Below, piece after piece: positions 48,507 to 56,756 of a stretch of 64,000 bases of DNA (its first letter is position 1; the number at the start of each line of letters is the position of its first letter). A model generated the notes under the pieces. That model was not told the origin of the DNA. It made no database searches and worked only from the letters and a program-made list of their open reading frames with translations. The stretch is taken from contig CAJTPR010000003.1 in the NCBI GenBank assembly GCA_910578275.1, positions 124,001-188,000 on the forward strand, in the 5' to 3' direction. A program made the translations under genes and the position numbers. This stretch comes from an uncultured Bacteroidales bacterium. Lineage in GTDB: Bacteria > Bacteroidota > Bacteroidia > Bacteroidales > P3.

Positions 48507-49349
48507 TTATTTCCTTACGGGGATTTCCCAGCCGTTTTCGACCTCCCAGGCTTTCTTGAGCCGGCCGAACTTGTTCCATGTACGTTGGAGGCCTTGCCGT
48601 TGTCCGTTCATGTAGTTCTCTTCCGTTTTCAGTTTCCCGTTTTCGTAATAGGTCTTTCGCAGGCCGTGCAACTGTCCGTTCTCGTAGTTGGCTTCTTCCT
48701 CCAATTGTCCGTCTTCGTAAAACGTCTCGCAAAGTCCTTGCAGCTTGCCTTTCGAGTAGGAGGCTTTCACGATGACCACCCCTTCGCGGTTCGACCATCG
48801 GTAATCGCCCTCCAGCAGGTCGTCCTTGTAGTATTTGAGTTCGATGAGCCGGCCGTGCGCGCCCCATTTCTTGGAAACGCCTTCTTTCTTTCCTTCTTCG
48901 AAGATGGTTTCTTCAAAGACTTGCCCGTTTTCGTAATATTCCTTGCAGATGCCGTGGGAGTGTCCGTCCTTGAGCATCGTTTCCCGAAGCAGCTTGCCGT
49001 TTTCGTAATATTCCCGCAAGATGCCGTAGAGTTGCCGGTCGTCTTCGAAGAACCCTTCCTTGTAGAGCTGGCCTCGTTCGTTCCACAACTTGCTGGGGCC
49101 GTTCAGTTTCCCGTGCAGGAAATGTTCTTCGGAACTCACGTTCCCGTTGGCATCCCATTGCCTCACAAGACCCTCGATCTCGCCGTCCTTGTAATAGGCG
49201 TGGCGCATCAATTGACCGTTGTCGTACCAGAGATGGCATACGCCTTCCATCTTCCCGAGAGGGTTGTAGCGGTTTTCCTTGCGGATATGGCCGTTTCCCC
49301 AATATTCCCTTTCCACGTAAGAACCATCGTCATAGGTCTTTTTTTCCAT
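48507..49349 (-). CDS. MORN/YwqK-repeat protein
   Basis: A 280-residue protein made almost entirely of about ten 20-24-residue repeats of the pattern EYYENGxLxxExxYxxGxxxG (for example REYYENGKLLRETMLKDG and KTYYENGKLKTEENYMNG). This is the MORN-variant/YwqK type. Such proteins are annotated as 'toxin-antitoxin system YwqK family antitoxin', but that name rests on weak evidence. No signal peptide is present, so it is probably cytosolic. ATG 49349 follows a -7 box by 24 bp. No toxin gene is adjacent. Function unknown. Confidence 0.85.
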   Translation of the reverse strand: MEKKTYDDGSYVEREYWGNGHIRKENRYNPLGKMEGVCHLWYDNGQLMRHAYYKDGEIEGLVRQWDANGNVSSEEHFLHGKLNGPSKLWNERGQLYKEGFFEDDRQLYGILREYYENGKLLRETMLKDGHSHGICKEYYENGQVFEETIFEEGKKEGVSKKWGAHGRLIELKYYKDDLLEGDYRWSNREGVVIVKASYSKGKLQGLCETFYEDGQLEEEANYENGQLHGLRKTYYENGKLKTEENYMNGQRQGLQRTWNKFGRLKKAWEVENGWEIPVRK

Positions 49350-49373
49350 AGCGAGTCTGATTTTAACCTTGCG

Positions 49374-49381
49374 CAAAGGTA
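49374..49381 (-). promoter_or_regulatory. -7 box of the MORN/YwqK gene
   Basis: TACCTTTG on the minus strand followed by GCGC, 25 bp upstream of the ATG at 49349. Confidence 0.5.
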
Positions 49382-49488
49382 GCAATCTTGGCACAAACAA
49401 GAATCCTGTGAAAACTATTTTTTTTTAATGAAAAATTACTTTCTTTGCAACTCGTTTCCCTGCCTTGCGGCAGGCAGATTTTTCGGAT

Positions 49489-50271
49489 ATGTCAACAAAG
49501 AAAAGCGAAAGCAAGAAAGCCTCGGCATCCAAGGACGCCAAGGCGGTCAAGAAGACGGTCAAGGCGACATCGGCGAAAACGACGGCCTCCAAGCCCGCGA
49601 CTGCCTCCAAACAGGCTGTCAAGGCCGTGAAGACGGCAAAACCGACGGCTTCTTCATCCAAGCCGGCCGCCAGGAAAACGACGGCCTCCAAGCCTGTGGC
49701 CAAAACACCCGCGGCGGCCAAGCCGGCAGCGAAAACGGCCGCGAAACAAGTTCCGGCCAAGTCGCCCTCTCCGAAAAAGACCGTGGCGGCGAAGCGGAAC
49801 GAGGTTCCGGCCAAGAAGGCGGCTCCGGCGCGCAAGCCGCTCCCCAAGGCTTCTCCCGCCGCCAAGAAAGTCCTTGCCGGTACGGGCGATGCACCCCTCG
49901 AGGCGGCTCCGAAGAAGACCGTTTCTTCCTCGACGGGGAAAAAGATTTGCCGCATTATCAGCTATGAAAAGATGACGCCCGAGATAAAGGCCTTGTTCGA
50001 AGAACGCTATCCGGAAGGTTATGCCGATTTCGTCATGCGCTATCCCAAGCCCAACGGCGATTCGTTCTATGCGGTGGGCTTGTACACGGCCGAGGCGGAC
50101 TATCTTATAAAGGTGGACGTGAACGTGGATACGGGCATAGACGAGGATTACGACTCCGAAATGTCGGGATCGGACGAGGTGGAAGAAGGGAACGTGGGCG
50201 ACAGCCAGGGAAGTCCCGACGTGAACGACTTGGCCGACAGCCTGGCCGACGATGCTTCCGAGCCTTTGTAG
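49489..50271 (+). CDS. Histone H1-like basic protein fused to a small conserved domain and acidic tail
   Basis: A 260-residue protein with three parts. Residues 1-150 are low complexity, built from Lys, Ala, Thr, Pro and Ser (many AKK, SKP and AAKP units), as in bacterial H1/AlgP-like nucleoid proteins. Residues about 155-215 form a compact domain, ICRIISYEKMTPEIKALFEERYPEGYADFVMRYP followed by GDSFYAVGLYTAEADYLIKVDV, which resembles short stand-alone Bacteroidetes proteins of unknown function. Residues about 217-260 are strongly acidic. ATG 49489 is used. DNA binding by the basic part is likely; the role of the domain is unknown. Confidence 0.75.
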   Translation: MSTKKSESKKASASKDAKAVKKTVKATSAKTTASKPATASKQAVKAVKTAKPTASSSKPAARKTTASKPVAKTPAAAKPAAKTAAKQVPAKSPSPKKTVAAKRNEVPAKKAAPARKPLPKASPAAKKVLAGTGDAPLEAAPKKTVSSSTGKKICRIISYEKMTPEIKALFEERYPEGYADFVMRYPKPNGDSFYAVGLYTAEADYLIKVDVNVDTGIDEDYDSEMSGSDEVEEGNVGDSQGSPDVNDLADSLADDASEPL

Positions 50272-50285
50272 GCTCCGGTATGCCC

Positions 50286-51071
50286 CTAATATACGGGAAA
50301 TAACACGGGTGAGCCGTTTTGCGGATGTGTTCCCAGGCAGAGCGGCGTCTGATAGATTTCTTCCAGGATTTCTTTTTGCAGGACTTCGGAAACCGTTCCG
50401 TAGGCCGCTTGTCGTCCGTCCTTGAGGCAAAGTATGTCTTGGCAGAACGCGGCGGCCATGTTCATGTCATGGATGACCAGTAGCGTGGCCGCCCGGCTTT
50501 TTTCGGTGACGTGCCGGATGGTTTTCAGTATGTCGATCTGACGTGCCAGGTCGAGGTTGGCCGTGGGCTCGTCCAGCAACAGGACGCGGGGTCGCTGGCA
50601 CAAGGCGCGCGCCAAGGCGGCCGCTTGGCGTTCGCCCCCGCTCAGTTCGTCGATTTTCTTCTTGTAGGGGTCGAACTTGGAAAGACCTGTCCTTTCCAGG
50701 CTTTCCAGTGCTATTTCCTTGTCTTTTTCCGAGTGGAAGAGTTGGTGCCATTTCTTGAACGGGTTCCGGCCCATGAGCACGAAATCCATGAGCGAGACAG
50801 GCAGTCTTTCGATGAACTGCGGTACGACGGCCAAGGTACGGGCGCGTTCCGGGAGCGGCATCTTCCATAGGTCCTCGCCGTCTACCGTCACTTTCCCCTT
50901 GGCGGGTATTTCGCGGCAAAGGGCGTCGAGCAGCGTGCTTTTGCCCGAACCGTTGGGGCCGATGATGCCGGTGAGCACGCCCTCCGGCAGGCAAAAGGAA
51001 ATGTCCTGCAAGGTGAAGCCGCCCGCATGGGAGGCTGCAAGGTCTTGCACGCGAAGCCGTCCGTTTTTCAT
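50286..51071 (-). CDS. ABC transporter ATP-binding protein (FecE/BtuD type)
   Basis: A 261-residue ATPase for a BtuCD-type importer. Walker A GIIGPNGSGKSTLLDAL (about residues 34-50), Q-loop VVPQFIERLP, signature ELSGGERQAAALARAL, Walker B VLLLDEPTANLDL and His-switch LLVIHDMNMAAAF. ATG 51071 overlaps the permease stop by 4 bp. With the permease and binding protein it should import an iron chelate, heme or corrinoid; no TonB receptor or riboswitch is nearby to decide. Confidence 0.95.
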   Translation of the reverse strand: MKNGRLRVQDLAASHAGGFTLQDISFCLPEGVLTGIIGPNGSGKSTLLDALCREIPAKGKVTVDGEDLWKMPLPERARTLAVVPQFIERLPVSLMDFVLMGRNPFKKWHQLFHSEKDKEIALESLERTGLSKFDPYKKKIDELSGGERQAAALARALCQRPRVLLLDEPTANLDLARQIDILKTIRHVTEKSRAATLLVIHDMNMAAAFCQDILCLKDGRQAAYGTVSEVLQKEILEEIYQTPLCLGTHPQNGSPVLFPVY

Positions 51072-52051
51072 GCGTTCGCGTTTTTTCTCGTCAGCAGGTA
51101 AACGAACAACGAACCGCCCGCGATGCCGCTGACCACGCCGATGGGCAGCTGGGTGGGGGCGATGAGGGTACGGGCGAGCAAGTCGCATAAGATGAGGAAA
51201 GCGCCGCCCAAGACAAACGAAAGGGGAATGAGCAGCCGGTAGTCGGTCGAGGCGGTCCGCCGCAGGATATGGGGAACCACAAGCCCTACGAATCCGATGA
51301 TGCCGGCGCATGCCACGCTTACGGCCGTCAGGGCGGAGGCAAGCACCAGCAGCGCGGGAATCAAGGTGGCCGTGTTCACGCCCATCGAACGGGCCATGCG
51401 GCCGCCTGCCGAAAGCATGTTCACTTGACGGGAAAGCAGCGTGCCCGTGATCAGTCCCGCCGCGGCCACGGCGCATAGCAGCAAGGCGCGTTGCATGTCG
51501 TTGTTTTCCACCGACCCCATCGTCCAGTAGATGATGCGTGTCATTTCCTGAGGGGACGACAGGCTCATGAGCAACGTGGTCAGCGAGGAGCAAAGGATTC
51601 CCGTCATGATGCCCGCAAGCAGCAGGTTTTCCAGATGCTCCTTGCCTCGGGTGTAAAGCAGGAGCACGAGGCTCACGGCCAAGGCTCCTGCGAAGGCGGC
51701 GATGCCCGCGCTCCAGAACCCGGCTGTCCTGACCATGCCTGAAACGAAAGCCGCGGCCACGCCCAGCGAAGCCCCGCCCGAAAGCCCCAGGGTGTAGGGT
51801 TCCACCAAGGGATTCTTGAACAAGCCTTGCAACAGGCAGCCCGACATGGACAACATGCCTCCGATGCAAAGGGCGGTGAGGGTTCGCGGCAGGCGCAGGC
51901 GGGTGAGGATCGCCGCTTCCATGCTGTCCTTTTCCAGACTTGTCCATTGCCAGGGATAAATGGGCATCTCGCCCCACGAAAGCGAAAGCAGCAGGCAGAG
52001 CAGCAAGAACGCCGTCGCGCAGGATATCCAGAAAAGAGAACGCCTTGCCAT
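51068..52051 (-). CDS. FecCD/BtuC family ABC importer permease
   Basis: A 327-residue inner-membrane permease with about ten hydrophobic helices. Family patterns: LRLPRTLTALCIGGMLSMSGCLLQGLFKNPLVEPYTLGLSGGASLG and, near the C-terminus, GIIGFVGLVVPHILRR (the coupling-helix GFVGLxxPHxxR motif). It lies 3 bp after the binding protein and overlaps the ATPase by 4 bp, forming one operon. Confidence 0.96.
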   Translation of the reverse strand: MARRSLFWISCATAFLLLCLLLSLSWGEMPIYPWQWTSLEKDSMEAAILTRLRLPRTLTALCIGGMLSMSGCLLQGLFKNPLVEPYTLGLSGGASLGVAAAFVSGMVRTAGFWSAGIAAFAGALAVSLVLLLYTRGKEHLENLLLAGIMTGILCSSLTTLLMSLSSPQEMTRIIYWTMGSVENNDMQRALLLCAVAAAGLITGTLLSRQVNMLSAGGRMARSMGVNTATLIPALLVLASALTAVSVACAGIIGFVGLVVPHILRRTASTDYRLLIPLSFVLGGAFLILCDLLARTLIAPTQLPIGVVSGIAGGSLFVYLLTRKNANA

Positions 52052-52054
52052 CGC

Positions 52055-52894
52055 TTACATTTTTCGCAGGTAGCCGGCAATGAACTGCAGTGTCTTGCGG
52101 AAGAAGACAGGGGTCGGGCAGCATGCCATGGTATCGTCGACGAGCACGACATGGCCGTTTTGTACCGCGCGTATGTCCTTGAATTTCTTCCAATAGTCGG
52201 CTGCCTCCTGTCCGGTGCCGGACATCTTGCTGATCAACATCAGGTCGGGATCGGCCGCGACCACGTATTCCCGCGATATGCCGCCGCCCTTGTATTCCTT
52301 GACGATGTTCTCAAGACCCAGGAACGTGAGGTACTGGTTCATGAACGTACCCTCGATGACGGGAAAGACGGGCCGGTCGCCGATTTGGAAGAAAACCCTG
52401 GGTGCGGACTTTAAAGGATGCGATTGCCGGAATTCGGCGCGGAGGGATTCCACTTTCGCCTTTTCGGATTCCACGAGGGCCTTCGCCTGCCTCCCGTATC
52501 CGGCCAAGGAGCCTATCTCCAAGGTCTGGCTGCAAATCTCCTCGAAATCCGCGGGCGTGGGGAAGTTCCTTACCTTGATGCCGAGCGCCTTCAATTTTTC
52601 CAATGTCTCGGCTTTGGTGAACGCCATGCCGAAGACCAGGTCTGGCTTGAGCGCGATGATTTTTTCGATATTGGTTTCCAATACGTTTCCTATCGTCACG
52701 TAGGGTTTCCCGTCCAAGGCGGCAGGGCAATAGGTGGTGCGTCCCACGATGATCCGATCGGCTCCCAGCTGCTGGAGCGTGGCGGTAACGGAGGGTGCGA
52801 GCGAAACGATGCGTGTTGCTTCTTGCGCCTTGCCTGCCAGGAATGAGGCGGCCGACAAAAGGAAAAGGATTCCTTGACGTATGAAAGTCCTCAT
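52055..52894 (-). CDS. Periplasmic metal-chelate binding protein (BtuF/FecB-like)
   Basis: A 279-residue helical-backbone substrate-binding protein with signal peptide (RTFIRQGILFLLSAASFLAGKAQ). Domain features: TRIVSLAPSVTATLQQLGADRIIVGRTTYC, IEKIIALKPDLVFGM, and the second lobe with VFFQIGDRPVFPVIEG and AADPDLMLISKMSGTG. It should capture a metal chelate or corrinoid for the downstream permease and ATPase. ATG 52894 lies only a few bases after the predicted transcription start. Confidence 0.93.
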   Translation of the reverse strand: MRTFIRQGILFLLSAASFLAGKAQEATRIVSLAPSVTATLQQLGADRIIVGRTTYCPAALDGKPYVTIGNVLETNIEKIIALKPDLVFGMAFTKAETLEKLKALGIKVRNFPTPADFEEICSQTLEIGSLAGYGRQAKALVESEKAKVESLRAEFRQSHPLKSAPRVFFQIGDRPVFPVIEGTFMNQYLTFLGLENIVKEYKGGGISREYVVAADPDLMLISKMSGTGQEAADYWKKFKDIRAVQNGHVVLVDDTMACCPTPVFFRKTLQFIAGYLRKM

Positions 52895-52899
52895 AAGGA

Positions 52900-52907
52900 C
52901 AAAATTA
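52900..52907 (-). promoter_or_regulatory. -7 box of the BtuF-like operon
   Basis: TAATTTTG on the minus strand, 5 bp before the start codon region (ATG at 52894). The transcript is predicted to be nearly leaderless, which excludes a cobalamin or similar riboswitch in the leader. Confidence 0.5.
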
Positions 52908-52976
52908 GCACAATTAACGGAAAAAGCGGTTTTTTGTACCTTTACAGGTTTTGTTAAAATGGAAAGGTCTTCGGAG

Positions 52977-53891
52977 ATGTGTCGTATTTTTTTGAAAACG
53001 AATATAATATTGTTTTTCCTGTTGGCCATGGGCGGGCTGGCGCGTGCCGCGGTCCTTGCCGATACGGTATTGCGCATCCCCGATCCCTATGCGGAAATCA
53101 TGTTCGTGGATGTTCCGGAAAGCCGGGACGACAGTTCGGTGATGTATCAACTCTGGCAAAAGGAGATAGAGGAAGAGGAAATCGAGGAGTTGTGGCAACT
53201 TCGGGAGAACTTCGCCTATACTTCATTTAATCCCAATGTCTTGCATTATCGTCATCCCGATGACGTGATTCGGGGAAAAGACACGGTCTGGATCACGCTC
53301 CTGGATTCGGCCAGCGTTTATTCGCATCCGTTCAAAGGGCGGCTTACTTCGCCTTTCGGTTTCCGTTGGGGCAGGATGCATTACGGAACGGACGTGGGCT
53401 TGCGCACGGGCGACACCATCGTGGCCGCCTTCGACGGCATCGTGCGTATCGCCCAACGGAACTATTCGTATGGAAACATCGTGATATTGTTCCATAAGAA
53501 CGGCCTGGAGACTTATTACGCGCACATGAGCCGGCTGCTGGTGCAGCCCAACCAGGTAGTGAAATCGGGCGATCCCATCGGATTGGGAGGCAATACGGGA
53601 CGTAGCCGCGGTTCGCACCTGCATTTCGAGATCCGTTACCTGGGCGCGCCCATCGACGCCCAGTATCTTATCGACTTTGCGGATTACAGGTTGCTGCTCG
53701 ATAAGTTCCCGGTATGCAAGGAGACGCTTTACGGCTCGTCGTCTTCCGGGGCGCGTTACCATCGCATCAAACAAGGCGAGACGCTCAGTTCCATCGCCCG
53801 TAAATACCGCACTTCCGTTACGCAGTTGAGGGTCTTGAACGGCATGAAGAGCAGCAAGATACGGGCGGGCGTCACGATTCGCGTGCGATGA
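52977..53891 (+). CDS. M23 family peptidase with C-terminal LysM domain
   Basis: A 304-residue envelope hydrolase or activator. The hydrophobic signal (IFLKTNIILFFLLAMGGLARA) starts at ATG 52977; a start at 52959 is possible. The M23/LytM domain (about residues 110-225) has the zinc motif FGFRWGRMHYGTDVGL (H-x3-D), and GRSRGSHLHFEIRY (H-x-H) at the end, complete for an active enzyme. A LysM domain (about 260-304, RIKQGETLSSIARKYRTS) binds peptidoglycan. A Glu-rich helical spacer follows the signal. It likely cleaves cell-wall crosslinks. Confidence 0.94.
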   Translation: MCRIFLKTNIILFFLLAMGGLARAAVLADTVLRIPDPYAEIMFVDVPESRDDSSVMYQLWQKEIEEEEIEELWQLRENFAYTSFNPNVLHYRHPDDVIRGKDTVWITLLDSASVYSHPFKGRLTSPFGFRWGRMHYGTDVGLRTGDTIVAAFDGIVRIAQRNYSYGNIVILFHKNGLETYYAHMSRLLVQPNQVVKSGDPIGLGGNTGRSRGSHLHFEIRYLGAPIDAQYLIDFADYRLLLDKFPVCKETLYGSSSSGARYHRIKQGETLSSIARKYRTSVTQLRVLNGMKSSKIRAGVTIRVR

Positions 53892-53900
53892 CGCGGCAGG

Positions 53901-54881
53901 TCATTTGCGCAAGGCTTCCTCGATGACGTTGGTGTAGAAATCTTCCAACGTCCACCCCATCTGGCGGACTTGCTTGGGCACGATGCTTTCTTCCGATTGC
54001 CCGGGCGTGGTATTCACTTCAAGGAAATAGGGCTCCTGTGATTCTTCTTCCACGATGAAATCGCAACGGACCACGCCGCTGCAATTCAAGATCCGGTAGA
54101 CACGTGTGGAGATGTCGCCGATTTTCCTGGCCAGTTCTTCCGGAACGGGAGCCGGCACGATTTCTTCCGACGCGCCCTTGTACTTGGCTTCATAGTCGAA
54201 AAAGTCTTTCTTGGGCACGATGGCGGCCAGCGGGAAGACGAGGATTTCCCCGTTGAGGCGCATCAGCCCGCAGGAATATTCCTTTCCTTTCACGAACTTT
54301 TCCACCAGGACTTCCTTGTCTTCGGCAAATGCGTTGTCGATGGCTTCCTGCAGGTCTTCCATGCGTTTCACCTTGCTTACCCCGATGCTGGAACCTTCCG
54401 AGTTGGGCTTCACGAAACAAGGAAATCCGATACGGTCGGCGATGGCTTGCAGGTTGCAGCTTTCCTGGCGGAGCAGGTGGACCGAGTCGGAAACGCGCAC
54501 GCCGTGGTGCGCCAGGACCGCGTTGCAGAACGCCTTGTTGAACGTAAGGGCCGAGGTACAGGCGTTGCACGTGGTATAGGGGATGTGGAGCATGTCGAAA
54601 TAACTTTGCAGGAGCCCGTTTTCGCCCGGCGAGCCGTGGATGTTGATATAAGCCAGGTCGAAATAGATGTTGCCTGCGATGGTGAACGTGTTGCGGTCCA
54701 CATCGGCGATGTCGCCCTCAGGCGACTTGTAATACCATCGGTTGGGTTCGATGATGATCTTGAAAACCCGGTAGCGGTCGGTCGGTATGTGCTTTTCGAT
54801 GGATTCCGCGCCCATGATCGAAATGACGCTTTCCTTGGAATAGCCGCCGCAAACCAAGGCGATGTTTTTCTTGGTCTTCAT
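53901..54881 (-). CDS. ddl: D-alanine--D-alanine ligase
   Basis: A 326-residue ATP-grasp ligase of peptidoglycan synthesis. Signatures: NIHGSPGENGLLQSYFD, PCFVKPNSEGSSIGVSK (ATP-binding lysine), YEAKYKGASEEIVPAPV (the KYxG-Ser loop) and YFLEVNTTPGQSEESIVPKQ (metal Asn/Glu). The N-terminus IALVCGGYSKESVISI has the usual start, with Ser rather than Glu after the glycines. It is the last gene of a minus-strand block, 12 bp after riboflavin synthase. Confidence 0.97.
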   Translation of the reverse strand: MKTKKNIALVCGGYSKESVISIMGAESIEKHIPTDRYRVFKIIIEPNRWYYKSPEGDIADVDRNTFTIAGNIYFDLAYINIHGSPGENGLLQSYFDMLHIPYTTCNACTSALTFNKAFCNAVLAHHGVRVSDSVHLLRQESCNLQAIADRIGFPCFVKPNSEGSSIGVSKVKRMEDLQEAIDNAFAEDKEVLVEKFVKGKEYSCGLMRLNGEILVFPLAAIVPKKDFFDYEAKYKGASEEIVPAPVPEELARKIGDISTRVYRILNCSGVVRCDFIVEEESQEPYFLEVNTTPGQSEESIVPKQVRQMGWTLEDFYTNVIEEALRK

Positions 54882-54893
54882 GTCTGGAATGGA

Positions 54894-55502
54894 TTATTTT
54901 CCTTGTTGTTTCATGTATTCGGAGAAAAGGCGCGCCACGTATTTGCCGAAAACGTCGAATTCGATGTTTACCGTGCTTCCCTCCTTGATATGGTGGAAGT
55001 TCGTTTCGGCGAAGGTGTAGGGGATGATCGCTACCGAGAACAGGCCCGGCTTGGAATCCACTACGGTGAGGCTTACGCCGTTCACGCAGATCGAACCTTT
55101 TTCCACCGTGAAATGCTTGTCCCCGTCAAACTGGAAATGGAACTTCCAGCTGCCGTCCAGGGTTTCGATTTTTTGGCAAACGGCGGTCTGGTCCACGTGT
55201 CCTTGCACGATATGGCCGTCGAAACGTCCGTCCATGCGCATGGAGCGTTCCACGTTCACTTCCGTTCCCGGTTGCCAGAAACGCAGGTTGGTCCGGTTCA
55301 TGGTCTCCTCCATGGCCGTCACCGTGTATTGCTGCCGGTCGGGAAACAATTTCACCACCGTCAGGCAGACCCCGTCGTGCGCCATGCTTTGGTCTATCTT
55401 CAACTCGTCGGCCACAGGGGTCTGGAGCGTGAAGTGGAAATTGGAACCTTCCTGCTCTGTTTTTACCACTTTGGCCATTCTTTCGACAATTCCCGTAAAC
55501 AT
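54894..55502 (-). CDS. ribE: Riboflavin synthase alpha subunit
   Basis: A 202-residue enzyme that dismutates two 6,7-dimethyl-8-ribityllumazine molecules to riboflavin. It has two tandem lumazine-binding repeats: the first starts at MFTGIVERMAKV with MAHDGVCLTVVK, the second has GHIVQGHVDQTAV and KGSICVNGVSLTVVD. Length matches the family. It lies between the class III aminotransferase and ddl; no FMN riboswitch is evident in the 42-bp upstream gap. Confidence 0.96.
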   Translation of the reverse strand: MFTGIVERMAKVVKTEQEGSNFHFTLQTPVADELKIDQSMAHDGVCLTVVKLFPDRQQYTVTAMEETMNRTNLRFWQPGTEVNVERSMRMDGRFDGHIVQGHVDQTAVCQKIETLDGSWKFHFQFDGDKHFTVEKGSICVNGVSLTVVDSKPGLFSVAIIPYTFAETNFHHIKEGSTVNIEFDVFGKYVARLFSEYMKQQGK

Positions 55503-55544
55503 CTTGTTTTTTTTGTTTTAAATGGTTGAATCAGTTGATTTTTT

Positions 55545-56744
55545 TTAAAGGGAGGCTTCGCGTACCGACCGCTTGAACACGTCCATGCTTCGGTCTATTT
55601 CCTCGTCGGTGATGACAAGGGGCGGGGTGAGCGCCAAGGCCTCATGGTTGAACAACAGCCAGAACGTGATCAGGCCGTTGGCCATGCAGCGTTCCTGGAC
55701 GCGGGCGGTGAGTTTCTCATCCTGGAACCGGGCGGCGAGAAACAGTCCTTTGCCCGAAACGGAGACCACTTGCGGTATGTCTTGCAGGTGATGGCGGATT
55801 CGCCGGCCCTTTTCTTCCACCAACGGAAGCACCTGCGGTCCGAGTATGATTTCGAGGGCGGCCAGGGAGGCGGCGCAGCTGAGCGGATGCCCGCCGAAAG
55901 TGGAAGCGTGCCCCATGAGCGGATGTTCGTTGTCGAGCAGGGACATGAGTTCAGGGCTCGAGACGAACGCCCCTATGGGCATTCCTCCGCCCATTCCCTT
56001 GGCCAGGCAAAGGACGTCGGGCACTTGGCCGTAATGTTCGAACGCGAACAACTTGCCGGTCCTGCCGAAACCGCTTTGTATCTCGTCGAAGACAAGCAAC
56101 GCGCCGGTTTGCGTGCAGCGGCGGCGCAAGGCTTCCATGAATCCGGGCGTGGCTTCGGTCATGCCGCTTCCCGACTGGATCACCTCGGCCACCACGCAGC
56201 AGGTCTTGTCCGTGATCTTTTCCAGTTGGGCCACGTCGTTGTATTCCAGAAGCAGGTGGTCGGGCAGGAGCGGGTCGAAACGTCGGCGTATGGGCGGGTC
56301 GCCCAGCACGCTCATGGCTCCCATCGTGCTGCCGTGGTAGGATCGGGAAAAGGAAACGATCTGGCTGCGGTGGTTGTACAAGCGCGCCAGCTTGATGGCG
56401 CCCTCCATGGCTTCCGAACCCGAATTGAGCAGGAATACCTTTTGCAGTTGCGAGGGCAAGCGGGCGCACAAGGCGGCGGCCAGGTCCAGCTGGGGTTGTT
56501 GGATGAATTCCCCGTAGACCATCACGTGCAGGAATTTCCGCATCTGTTCCTCGATGGCCTTCGTCACCACGGGATGGCGATGTCCCACGTTGTTGACGCA
56601 GATGCCGGAAATGAAGTCGATGTATTTCTTGCCGGCCTTGTCCCAAAGGTAGATGCCTTCACCCTTTTCCACGTCTATGCAGAAAGGTGCGAAGTCGGAG
56701 GCCTGGGCGATGTATTTCTTGAAAAGATGACGGTTGTCGGGCAT
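55545..56744 (-). CDS. Class III aminotransferase (acetylornithine/ornithine-type family)
   Basis: A 399-residue fold-type I PLP aminotransferase. Motifs: FISGICVNNVGHRHPVVTKAI, the phosphate-binding LLNSGSEAMEGAIKLAR, HGSTMGAMSVLG, LVFDEIQSGFGRTGKLFAFE (PLP Asp), and the PLP lysine in LCLAKGMGGGMPIGAF. The family covers acetylornithine, ornithine and diaminobutyrate enzymes; the substrate is not decided by sequence or by the neighbours (GH57 upstream, ribE downstream). Confidence 0.92.
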   Translation of the reverse strand: MPDNRHLFKKYIAQASDFAPFCIDVEKGEGIYLWDKAGKKYIDFISGICVNNVGHRHPVVTKAIEEQMRKFLHVMVYGEFIQQPQLDLAAALCARLPSQLQKVFLLNSGSEAMEGAIKLARLYNHRSQIVSFSRSYHGSTMGAMSVLGDPPIRRRFDPLLPDHLLLEYNDVAQLEKITDKTCCVVAEVIQSGSGMTEATPGFMEALRRRCTQTGALLVFDEIQSGFGRTGKLFAFEHYGQVPDVLCLAKGMGGGMPIGAFVSSPELMSLLDNEHPLMGHASTFGGHPLSCAASLAALEIILGPQVLPLVEEKGRRIRHHLQDIPQVVSVSGKGLFLAARFQDEKLTARVQERCMANGLITFWLLFNHEALALTPPLVITDEEIDRSMDVFKRSVREASL

Positions 56745-56756
56745 GTTCCGGTGTTT

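Noticed and set aside
48507..49349. Toxin-antitoxin role of the YwqK-type protein
   Set aside because: No toxin gene is adjacent, and the family name rests on weak evidence; it is kept as a MORN-repeat protein of unknown function.
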